Source of the DNA: Adineta ricciae
Taxonomy: Eukaryota > Rotifera > Eurotatoria > Adinetida > Adinetidae
DNA: 64,000 bases
Direction: 5' to 3'
NCBI GenBank assembly: GCA_905250025.1
Contig: CAJNOJ010000029.1
Coordinates: 558,001 to 622,000, forward strand
The position numbers were made by a program, and so were the translations under genes. Shown here in pieces: positions 26,784 through 37,543 of the stretch. The notes under the pieces were generated by a model. The model was not told the DNA's origin, made no database searches, and saw only the letters and a program-made list of their open reading frames with translations. Position 1 is the first letter of the stretch, and every line of letters begins with the position of its first letter.

Positions 26784-28489
26784 TTCCTAAACCACCAACA
26801 ATATCAACACAGAAGCCAGGTGTTCCATCAGATTTTTCAACAGACCACGACATTCATCGACCAGTATCAACATCGCCAACGGGTCTTAACGATGAATTAA
26901 TGCGCATTACCACCAATTTCGATAAGTCTCAACATTTTCGACCAACGCCACGACCACCTTATCACGATTATTCAGGTGACGACGATTCAGAAGATATGCA
27001 ACCAAGTCGTAGCACTTATGACTCGAAAGGTGATTCACGAAGACCAAAAGGTATCGACGAGAGTACTCAGTCCGAAGAGAAGTCCACACGAAATGTGGGC
27101 ACTATGCACGAATCAGTTGAAACACGAAATTTTGGTCACGAAGTCCAACCACAATCATCATCAACGCAGACTTCATTTTCTTTGAAAGACAAACCATCCA
27201 AACCACCAATACCCTTCATAGAACGACCTGAACATAGACGTCCATCAATCGATGACCCTCCTCGAAGTTCTCGAATCTCTCCTCGCCCACAACAGCAGCC
27301 TTATAGAGAAGAATATTCCTATCGTTCGCATGAGAGAATACCTTACGAATGTCCTAGAAGGAGATCTCCGTCTCCACCACCGTTGCCATCAACACCACCA
27401 CCACAAACAACGACTTATTATTACGATCCTCGGTTCAGAGATCGTTCACCACGTCATCATTCACCGTATCGTCCTACAACATCACATTATCGAACTCGTA
27501 CACCAACTCCGCCACGCCCGCCGCGATCAACTACTCGCCGTCGACGACCACAAATGCACTCTCAAGAAACCGATACCAGTCTAGATGCAATGAAACATCA
27601 ACAACATGCAGGTGTTCAGTATGATCCTCGATCAACGCATGAAAGAGGTACAACACCTAGTTTGCGATCCAAGAAACCAACAAGTCCCTATCGTCCACTC
27701 ACACCCGATACAACACTCTACTCTCCACGCCCATATCCAACATCATCTAGACATCATTCACCTCAAAGTTTTCAACTTGAACCTAGCAGAAGAATTGATC
27801 ATTATCGAGATAAACGCGAATACGAAGAAGAAGAAGAAGAACCACCTGTCATGCACGACAAATCAACTATGGCCGAACTTACCGTCAGTTTTGATCATTA
27901 CACACAATGCGATGCTCAGCCTTTCATGGCTGATCGTTATATTCAAACGACACCAACGAATGATGACGATGAACATTACAATTCATACGAATACTCTAAC
28001 GACTCAGATATTCGACAACTACCACGTCGTACTTCTACTTATATTCCACAGCCAATTGTTATCCAACCTGATACACTACCACGCCCACAACGTTCCCGTT
28101 ATTCTCCAACACGTCCAAAGCGCGACGGACTTGATTATACGGGAAATATTCTTGAACTCTCACTTCATCATGGCCAACAACAACGAACTACGCCTATTCC
28201 TGGCTCACCGGTACTTCACATTGGCACAGAGAATGTTATTCTACAGTCGTCGACAGATGAATATACTATACCATTTGAAACACGTTATATCCACGATTCG
28301 TTTCCGTCAAGAACGGGGAAGGATAGTCCGTTCATTAGTACTATTCGGGATTCACCACAAACTCGATTATTTTCTAGTAGTAGTCCCGTACGACAATCGA
28401 AAAGTAATGGAAACTTCTTTTTGACCACTGCACCAACACGATCATTGAATTCATCTTTTCGTCTTGAAATATCTGCTGATGACTTTTAA
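26784..28489 (+). CDS. Pro/Arg/His-rich disordered protein, 5' exon uncertain
   Basis: An open frame runs from a TTGCTATAG acceptor (26775-26783) to the stop at 28489; the first internal ATG is 26900 (529 residues). In-frame coding character (VPKPPTISTQKPGVP) upstream of that ATG suggests a small 5' exon, possibly ATGATAAACCATC near 26620, but this is a guess. The protein is rich in Pro, Arg, Ser, His and Tyr with PSPPPLPSTPPPQ and several TQT-type motifs (SSSTQTSF, RYIQTTP) that resemble dynein-light-chain or SH3-type ligand sites. No folded domain is visible. It may be a cytoskeletal or junction adaptor; function unknown. The stop of the preceding gene separates the two frames. Confidence 0.55.
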
Positions 28490-29684
28490 GAACGTTCTTA
28501 TTTCTTGTTCTGTGTTTTTTCCTTTTGTTGAGCTTTAACTCTCCTTTGTTGATGATGATAATGAGATTTCTCTTGTGTCTTTTTCGCATCTGTAGAAATG
28601 ACAAACACCGGTTTCTGTTTTTTTTCACTGTTCCATTCTTTTCATATATTTTTGCTACTGTATGAAATTATCTAAGCTATACATTATTATTTATTTATAC
28701 TGTCCGTGTGTTTCGTTGTCGTTCGTAATAATCAGAATGCAGTACGTTCTTCTTCTTCTTCTTCTTCTTCTTCTGCCCACTCTTTTTTTTTCTTTTGTAT
28801 TACACTAGCCTTCTTCTAAGTTTTAGTGAACAGTAAAGATTTGTGTTATCTTCTTGTACTGTGGAAAATAAACAATAAACCAGTATTGCTTCAACTGTCA
28901 TTAATTGAAAGAAAATACACCATGAAGGTATTTCAATGCCTAGTATTTTTTGCAACTGATCGATTTTTCATGTTATCGTCTCCTACACAAGTTTAAACTA
29001 TAATGAGCGCGTTTCATTTCTGAAAGAATGTATTGTGTTCACTCATCCTGCGTCTAACCGAAAGAACTCTTTTTATTTCAGGTAAATACAGAAATCGAAC
29101 AGAAAATATGTTTCACGAAAGCATAATTTAGTTATTTTTACTATCATTTCACGACTCGAAAAATGAAAATAACTGAATCACTGATACTTTAGCGCATAAC
29201 CACACCTACAATTCACATGAAGTGTGCATATGTGTTTTTTTATTTTCTGCGATGAGAAGAAAAAAAACAAGAATAAAAAGAACCTCTTCTTTATTTTCAG
29301 CTTCGTCCTTGTCTTTCCTTTTGCACTCGCTTTCTTTTTCTTACGATGTCGTGTTTCCGTTAAACAACTGTTTTACCACTAACGCGGATTATCGTTACCG
29401 TTGTGGCCCTTTCTCTCGGTGCGTTTTGTCGTTCGTAATTCATAATTTTTTCTTGAGAGGAGAATTAGAATAAGAAAGAATGTATTCTGTGTTTTTCCTC
29501 TTTCTTTCTTTTTTTCCTCTTGCTCTCTCCCTCTTTTTTTTGTATGTTGGCTGGCTTCCATCTCTCTTGGCGGTGTTTCTCTTCGCTTTCCTCGTTGTGG
29601 TTACTTTTGATGTGTCATTGTTTCTCCTTCTTCTCTCACTGTCTCTCCCGGTGCGTCTGTCGTGCTTGGCTCATAGCCCTAATT
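28490..29684. other. Intergenic with TTC microsatellite
   Basis: About 1.2 kb. It holds a (TTC)n run at 28746-28774, an AATAAA region near 28866-28876 that could end the preceding transcript, and pyrimidine-rich sequence at 29290-29640. No gene recognised. Confidence 0.55.
28746..28774. repeat. (TTC)n microsatellite
   Basis: About nine perfect TTC units in the 3' flank of the Pro/Arg-rich gene. Confidence 0.9.
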
Positions 29685-29698
29685 TATATAATATAAAT
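29685..29698 (+). promoter_or_regulatory. TATA box of the OTU gene
   Basis: TATATAATATAAAT lies about 50 bp upstream of ATG 29749. Confidence 0.5.
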
Positions 29699-29748
29699 GC
29701 CGGTGAAAAACGAATATTCAATAGTAAAATCTTCTACAAATTGTCGAT

Positions 29749-31089
29749 ATGAGCTCGAGCTCCACCAATACACACGAATTTCGTCAGGGATCTGTGCCTG
29801 GTGATCGAACATGTTTTTTTTGGTCAATAATTCTTCTACTCAAACAGCATATATTAAATATGGTGATTGAGGACTTACCTGAATATGCATTCTCAGCCAT
29901 CCTAGATGGCACTTTCATGAACGGAAATCTATCAACTAATCATCACGACATAAGCTTTTTCAAGAACCATGATATCAAAAAGCTGAATCAACAAATGCGT
30001 AAACGGGTAGCTGACTTTATTCGCGATGAGGTAGATCTGCATAATCTGGTCACAAATTGTACTGATCACCCTTATTCCATACCTACTTACTGTGATTTAC
30101 TTATTCGAGCTGAACTCTTCGCTGGTGACTTGGAACTCAAGGTGCTATCTGATTTACTTGATACGATGATTTGTATCATTACTGCTACAAAGTACCGTGA
30201 TCAACCGTACGTTTATGCTACATCGTACGGAGAAACTAATGAACTCGCCAAACAATCCATCTTTATCTTATACGATGATATTGGTAAACATTTTAGTCCG
30301 TTATATAAGGTGAATAAAAATGATATAAATGATAAGCAAACGATCTTTCGTCGAAATGATCTTACAGCACCCACACTTCTCCAAATATTTATCAAAGATA
30401 AGCTCCATTGTAAGTTTAATTATGGGTTACAGACGATAACAACAAGCTATTGTTTCTCTTTTTTCAGATAGTGCTGGAGTCAATTTAGATGCAATTCCAT
30501 TCATCCATGAAGAAATGTTAGACATACAGGATGGTAAGTGTGAAATCTTCTTTGACAGCGATTTTATTTTTTCATAGTAGGTTTTGGTACAAACGAAAAC
30601 TCGACCGGTTCCTTAAATAAACGAAGAATCTCAGGTAAATAAGGTCATAACTATTTCATACTGATTTCGATCATCGTCCATATCTTAGAAATCGATGGTA
30701 TTCTATCGCCGCAAAATGACAACAAAAAGCTGCCAGTAATCGTATCTTCTCGACATTATGGTAGATTTTCGATTAAAAAAAACTATTTCTTCATATCAAT
30801 GTCTTTATAGGAGGTAACAAGCGTGTCAAACTCAGTGTCGACACACAAACAGAATGTCGTAAGCTATTTGCGGAAAAAATGTTTATCGAAATATATAATA
30901 ATTCTCGTTTTGTTAGATAAAGATGAACGAGGCTCTATGATGATTGAACAAAGTATTCAATATTCATACTTGGCCAATAGGTCGTCAAATAATCAAGAAG
31001 AACCAGTAAACATGGAACCGATATACTCGAACGAACCTCATGCAGATGCAGAAGTCGACGTTGTCGCAGATGAATGTGACGACAAGTGA
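29749..31089 (+). CDS. OTU-family cysteine protease-like protein
   Basis: Probable deubiquitinase of the ovarian-tumour (OTU) fold. Six exons, introns of about 50-60 bp. The Cys loop reads VPGDRTCFFWSI, with Asp and the nucleophile-position Cys22 aligned to the family's GDGNCLFRAI. LLIRAELFAGDLELKVLSDL matches the 'GG-ELELQALA' helix, and ILYDDIGKHFSPLYKV supplies the catalytic-position His182. The C-terminal part (from about residue 220) is an acidic, Ser/Asn-rich tail with no domain, ending in DVVADECDDK. Neighbours are the PPR-DYW gene (325 bp downstream) and the OTU-RHD gene beyond it. The Arg-Thr in the Cys loop is unusual, so activity is uncertain. Confidence 0.7.
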
Positions 31090-31414
31090 TCAAACTCAGT
31101 AACAATGGAGGATTGTTACAAGATGAAACAAGCATTTTTGTTAAGTTTTTTATTTTTTCTCTTCTACTTCTCTTAGTGCTCTTATTCAAGATACAAAAAT
31201 GACGAAAATTTTATTAATCATTGCTCTACTATTTCCTCTTCCGTGATGTTCATTTTCTTTCTAAACAATCAATAACAATAAACCAAAGTTCTTTCCACTG
31301 AAGCTCTACTAATACATACAATGCTTATTATATCTTGCGATACGTAAAAGTCTGACTTGACTCACCGTAGTCCATTTTTTACCGAGTTGAAAAAATACAT
31401 TGGATTGGCTATTG

Positions 31415-34177
31415 ATGTATACCACACTCAGTGACAAAGTCAAAATAAAAAAATTGATGTCGATCAAGGTATTGAATTTGCGTGCATTATGTTCAGCGGT
31501 TGTTACCAGAGGTTTAACCACTAAACAGTCTGATTTCGATTTGGGAATGAAAATGAAATGTCATAATGATAGTAAACGGTTCGACAAGACGCTTCAGCTA
31601 TTTGATGTACACATGAAAAAGAATCTGAAAACTACTTCAACAATAATCATTACGCAAGCCTTGAAAGCGTGTACTCATCTCGAAGATCTACAACGTGGCC
31701 AATCCATTCATCAGTATATTTCGCCATCGATTAAATACGATTCTTACATATCAACATCATTCATTCATTTATACAGTAGAATCTAATGCAGATTTGTTTA
31801 TTTTGCTCTTTTTCATGTTACAATTTAGTGCAATGTGGAGATGTATCACGCGCGGAATCATTATTTGAAAGTATTCCGAAGAAATCTTTGTCAGTTTACG
31901 GTGCGATGATTAAAGGTATAGTGAATTCGTTTTCATTTTATATGAAAATACATTCTCTGTTGTAGGCTATATTAAAAACCATCAAGCAAATAAGGCACTC
32001 GAACTATTCCGCGAAATAAAGAATCCGAATGAGATCATTCTCAATCTCTTGTTCAATGCTTGTGCTGAAGTACGAAGTCCTGAAGCGTTGAATCTCGCCA
32101 AACAATCATATGAAACAATGCCCAAATCATTTCAGTCAAACCATTATCTCTTAACTTCTCTAATTGACGCAGCAATGAAATGTGGAGACGTTCATTATGC
32201 TCAGTCATTGTTTGATGGATCGCCGAAGAAAGTTTTGCCAATGTACGGAGCCATGATGAAAGGTAAACTCTGAACAAATTAGTATTGTAGTAGAAATATA
32301 TGTTTTAGGCTATATGGAAAACAATGAGTTAAGCAAAGTCATCGAGTTTTTCAAGCGAATACAAAATCCAAGCGAAGTCAATACTATGGTTTTGTTTAAC
32401 GCCTGTGCTCGTCTGAAAACACCAGAAGCATTAGAAACTGTTAGACAAGTTTCAAAAGAGATGCCCAAATCGTTTCGTTCGCATTCGCATTTGATGAGTT
32501 CATTAGTTGACGCGTTGATTAGGTGCGGAGATTGTTCAAGCGCCGAAAATGTGTATTCAACGATGAAAAAATCTGTTATTAATTATGGAAATCTTATGAA
32601 TGGTTTTAACAAAGAAAATAATCCATCGAAAACGCTAGATTTATTCAATCAGATGAAAGTTAATCACATAGAAGGCAATGTGATTATTTACCTTTGCCTC
32701 ATCAAAGCATTGGCACAAATAGGTGATTATTCCATCTCTGATGCATTCGTCAAACAGATTCCTCAATCGTATCTTTCGGATAGTCAAATTCGAAATGCAC
32801 TAATTGACATGTGGGTAAGTAAACGAACAGAAAATATTCTTCCGTTGAAAGATTTAACTTCGTTCTTCTAGAGCAAAACCGGATCGATTGATAAAGCGAA
32901 AGAAATCTTCGATAAAATTTCTCATCCTGATCATATTGCATACACAACGATGGGTTCGCTTCTTCTTTCGAAAAGAAATTCTTCACCAATGCTTTCCTTT
33001 GAATAGTGAATGCTCTTGGTTTGAATGGAATGGGTGTTCAAGCCATTGAACTTTTTCGTCAGATACCAGAGAACTTTCGCGATGAAATAGCTCATATTTG
33101 TGTCTTGAACGCATGCTCACATTCGGGACTTGTTGATGAGGCTCAAACAATATTCGAACGTATTCCAAACAAGACAGAATGTATTTATGGAGCCATGGTA
33201 CACAAAAACGACTCGAGTTATTCTGATAAGACTCGTTCATTATTTAGATTGATTGTTTCAGTCGGGCTTCCTTTTTCCAACGTGCACAGCAATTGATTGA
33301 TGAATACGAACGTGATCATTCGCCTGTCTTAACAATGTACAGTAAGTATATCTTATGACCGATCGAATAGAATGATCAGTTTGAAAGAGAAATATATGTT
33401 AATTACCTTATTTTCGTTTATCGAAATAATAATCGGATATTGTTCATTTCAGTGGCATTATTGTCCGGTGCAAGAAATGTAAACGATAGTCATTTAGCAC
33501 AAGATATTTATAATCGTATGAAGAAACTTTTTCCTCAAAACGCAGACCCATTAACAGCGGCTGCAGTTCTGCTTACGAATGTTTACGCATCATCAGGTGA
33601 TATGAGGAAAGCATCCGATATTCAGAATCAATTGCAAAGTTCCGGTGCTAAGAAAAAAGTCGGTCTTTCATGGACTGCAGTTAATGGACAATTATTTGTA
33701 AGTTTGCAATTAAAACATATATTGAAAAATCCGTAAAATGATTTTTTTTAGCAATTCCGTGCTCATGATCGATCTCATCCGCGATCGACTGAAATCTATG
33801 CCGAAATCAAGAAAATATCCGATGAACTTATTCAACATGGTTTTCAATATGACTCAACTTGGATTACCCGACCATTGAATGAACATGAAACGATTGAATC
33901 GGCCCTTTGTGGTCACAGTGAAAGACTTGCAATAGCTTGGAATTTTGTTGGTAATCCTCATACGAAACGGATACAAGTAACAAAAAATCTCCGCGTTTGT
34001 GGCGACTGTCGTATGTGATCATTCTCGTTTCTATCATTGATCTTCTAGTCTCTTTTCATAGATCGAGCTACTAAACTAATTGCTGCCATACGAAAATGTG
34101 AAATTATCGTTCGTGACGCGAATCGAATTCATCACTTCTATACAAACGGGCAATGTTCATGCAATGACTATTTCTGA
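31415..34177 (+). CDS. PLS/PPR protein with DYW cytidine deaminase domain
   Basis: Plant-type organelle C-to-U RNA-editing factor. About ten exons split by nine introns of 46-110 bp. ATG 31415, or 31457, gives a mitochondrial-type basic, Leu/Ala-rich start ([19 protein letters not shown]). A row of PPR motifs follows ([99 protein letters not shown]). Then come the E-type region ([35 protein letters not shown]) and a full DYW domain: [30 protein letters not shown] (zinc and catalytic HxE), [16 protein letters not shown] (CxxC) and [17 protein letters not shown]. All deaminase metal ligands are present; the last residue is Phe, not Trp. Such genes in bdelloids are taken as horizontally acquired. 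Confidence 0.95.
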
Positions 34178-34615
34178 AAACCAATTGTGATAGGCTTGAT
34201 TTTTGAGTTTAGAAATTGATGAAATTTCATTGCCTTCGAACGAAGAAAAAGCACATGCAATAAATAACATCAAATAGACGAAAGCAACACGAAATTCTCG
34301 TGAACCGATCAATATTCCATTGACTTTTCTTGGTTCTGCCAAAATTATGAGAAATAAAATCTCTTGCAGAGTACTCGCCGACTCGTATGTGTATTTAACA
34401 TCGACGGAAAAATCCGACAGTAATTGCGCAACTGATCCCGACCGAAATGGAAGGAAAAAGAAAATGTAGACGAAAATAGCCCTCTATAAAGGCTACATTC
34501 TTCAATTTATACTAGTTGATACATATTAGCGGACGCCTTGTGAGTTCTTTGAGATTCTAGAAAGAAATAGGAGAGAGAGTGGAAAAAAACGGCTTGTTTT
34601 TGTTTTATCGACAGG
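34178..34615. other. Intergenic spacer
   Basis: About 440 bp between the PPR-DYW stop and the next TATA box. An AATAAA near 34354 could end the PPR transcript. Nothing else recognised. Confidence 0.5.
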
Positions 34616-34624
34616 TATATAAAA
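34616..34624 (+). promoter_or_regulatory. TATA box of the OTU-RHD gene
   Basis: TATATAAAA lies about 140 bp before ATG 34759. It is followed by the TTTC microsatellite where transcription would be expected to begin. Confidence 0.55.
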
Positions 34625-34642
34625 CACTGCTATTCACTGTTC

Positions 34643-34673
<31 letters not shown>
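34643..34673. repeat. (TTTC)n microsatellite beside an acceptor-like AG
   Basis: About eight TTTC units run directly into TTAACAG, forming a near-ideal polypyrimidine-AG acceptor in the 5' leader of the OTU-RHD gene. Confidence 0.85.
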
Positions 34674-34674
<1 letters not shown>

Positions 34675-34758
34675 AACAGGAACATTTCTTACCACAATAC
34701 TTGATTTTGCCACATTAATACTCATTATTTGACTTTGCTTAATACGGAACCTACCGCA

Positions 34759-37242
34759 ATGATAAAATTTTATTATGGATCCAACGAAGATTCTTCAGTA
34801 GATTTGTATTCTACGTTTCGTCATGTTAGTGGCATCTGGAAAGCTGTAACAAACAAAGACTTACGAATAAGTGTGGCTGATCGAATTCTAAAATCTGAAA
34901 AGATGCGTCAAATCGATATTGCGTCTTACACTGGTGGCAAAAATCTTCAACAATTTTGCAGTAGTATTAAACAAGGCCGATTAGATGGTGGCCAACTTGC
35001 GTTTAAAGCTTTGTCAAGACAGAGTCGCAAAATTATTCGGCTAGTTTCGTTAAACAAAGATGCTCAAGGTCGAATCGCTATTACCGTCGATAGTATTGGT
35101 CAAGATGATCCGTGTCCTTATGAAAAATGTGTCCATATGTTTCACAACGCGGAAACCAACCATTATCTACCATTATACGTCATTTGTCATGAAACCCCAC
35201 TAGAAGAAAAGACAATTGTGGATGCGAATGACAAAACAATCATCACAGCTCTTCGTAAATTCATTCGAGAAGAATTTCCTGGCAAGTAAATCGAAAGTGT
35301 AAATCCAAAAGCATTTCTTTTTTTTAAGACGCTGCTTGCATGCAACTGGGCGACGATAGTGAAGCTCCATCGCAAGGAGCAAAATCCGACGGTAGATTTA
35401 TTTTCTTGCATGTCTTCGATTTTATATGTTTATCTTTAGAAATCGAAGAGATGGAAAGTATGTTTTACAAGATTTACAATGCATCCTCATCGGACATGCC
35501 GGTCCAGAACCCATCGTCAAGTAATAGCATGCAACAATCTCTTCCCACTGATCTTTTAAAATTTTTCCTACATTGAACAGGCCTTGGAAACTTATCGCAG
35601 GTTGGGCAAGCTACCACCGAAAATACATCCAGAACACTGTCATCAGGTAAGGGGATCACTTGATACGTTATATAAACTGAATGGAATACGATAGATTGGA
35701 ATCAAAATCAATTGAATTCGGGCGAACAAAATGGGGTTTTATCTAGTGAATTATGTATGCCAGAGGGATCTTCTTCCTTCAATGGGTCAATGCAATGCAG
35801 TTTTGATTCAGCAGACAATGACGCTGCAAACACGGATCAGATGCCGTATATAAAACTAGCTGTTGATCTTCCAGATAGATTTCGCGGTCGTACAAAAGGC
35901 GAATATGTACGAAAAAAGTCAACGAATAAAAATAATCAACAGATACAAGTAAGATCGATACGCTATTTGTCGGACCGAGAAAACCATCGTTGTCTCACTC
36001 TATTGGTATGTTTCTATCAAATTTGTTCTGCCAATCAACACTTTCTACTTCTCTTACAGATCCACGACAGACTTCTGAAGATGTACTCATTCCCAATGCA
36101 TTTTGAAGTTACTTCTATTACGAAAAACATTGGTGGATATTCCTATGTCAATTCATTTATGAAGTTCAAAGAAAATGCAGCCGATGCTCAATCACAGGCG
36201 TTCAATCCATTTTATTTCATCATTCAGAATCCAAAGGAATTAACTCGTTATTCGAATACACAGTACTATCAATTCAGGTAATCAACATTCGATCTCACCA
36301 TTGACGACTGACTGTCCACTCTAAAAAACATCACATAAAAGTTTCAAGCACAATGCACTCGCAATATGTCACTATTCTCTGCATACTAAATAGAAGTGTT
36401 GAATGACATCATTAGAAATAGTCTTGAGCTTTAGTATGAGATAACTTTGTATATTTTAAACTTGTTTAAAAAGTATTATTTTTCAATATAGTAACAACAG
36501 TTATTCTGACTTTTTCCTTTCATAAGTAATTGAAAATACGTCAAAATCTTATCAGAATAAATTTACTGTGAGCCTAAGCCGCATTTCCGAGGCACCCAAA
36601 CGAAAAACTATAAAAATCACATTTCACTCATTTCATCTCCTTGGAAATCCTGTTCGATTCCGCCCGGCAGTATTGACCGTTGTATGAGCCTATGGATGAC
36701 CCATCGTTTGTGCTAGCATGCTTGCTTTCGTCTTACACTCTCAAAAAAACTCTGTCGGTCGTTAAGGGTTAAAAGAACGTATGTAATATATCGTAGCATC
36801 TTTTATTCTAGATTGAAGCTTACGCTAGTTGTTCTCACAGCCCGGGAATTGATGCAATGTAACCAACCATTTGAAATCTTTCCCGTTTCACATAACGATA
36901 CTAGTACGTACAAAACCCACATTTCAAAATTTCTTCTAAATCTTACGATTCTATCCTTATAGCGCAAGAGCCAATAAAAGATAAATTCAAAAAGACTACA
37001 AAACTCAAACAAGCTTACGATGTTCACAATATGCGTCTTGCGATCACCTTATGCACGACAGGTCCTGTTGCTGGCACTTTGTGTCGAAATTCCGACGTCC
37101 AGTATATCAGTAACATCTCAACCGAGGATCGAAAACGTGAGTAAAAAGATCAATGGATGCATCTGACTGATTTCACTTATCTTTAGATAAGAAGTTAAAC
37201 ACCAAGGTGTCGTTGAAAACAAGATGTGCTCGTACTTCTTAG
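34759..37242 (+). CDS. Degenerate OTU fold fused to Rel-homology-like region
   Basis: About eight exons, some 530 residues. Residues 1-185 follow the OTU fold: LYSTFRHVSGIWKAVTNKDL (start of helix 1), GRLDGGQLAFKALSRQSRKI (the GGELELQAL helix) and AETNHYLPLYVI (His strand, His135). The nucleophile position in SSVDLYSTF is Asp15 instead of Cys, so protease activity is probably lost. An acidic linker leads to an RHD-like region: DRFRGRTKGEYVRKKSTNKN (RHD 'RFRYxCEGxxxGxxxxxST'), IIQNPKELTRYSNTQYYQF and YDVHNMRLAITLCTTGPVAG (RHD 'DLNxVRLCFQV'), ending in a basic tail (STEDRKHKKLN) like an NLS. The same landmarks occur in the gene at 3461. Introns are short except one at about 36280-36811 (530 bp), so two adjacent genes remain possible. 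ATG 34759 is the first in-frame ATG after an in-frame stop. Confidence 0.5.
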
Positions 37243-37543
37243 AGTTGCTTTTTTTTATCGTACTGGCTTGAAGGAACTGTTTTTTTTAAAGGGTCACATA
37301 AGCATTCAAGTGAACTCTTGTTTTGTTATTAAAAAATAATTTAAATATAAAAAATTCATACAATTCTTAACACACGTTTGTTCAGAAAGGAGAAATAACG
37401 AAAGCAAAAAGCGAGTTGTTAGTCAATTCGTATAAATAAAGAGCAAAAAGACATACACACACCGGGTAAATATTCTTGAATTTGATTCATACATTTTTTT
37501 GTTTGACAAAGAAAATGTATTCCATCATTGGTGGTAGTTAGTG
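37243..37543. other. Convergent intergenic spacer
   Basis: About 300 bp between the OTU-RHD stop and the RBR ligase stop on the other strand. It is A/T-rich 3' UTR-like sequence with AATAAA near 37433 on the plus strand. Confidence 0.5.

Noticed and set aside
36640-36680. GTTCGATTCC resembling a tRNA T-loop/B box
   Set aside because: The flanking bases do not form a 5-bp T stem, and no A box or acceptor stem lies at tRNA distance. Kept only as a note on the long intron.
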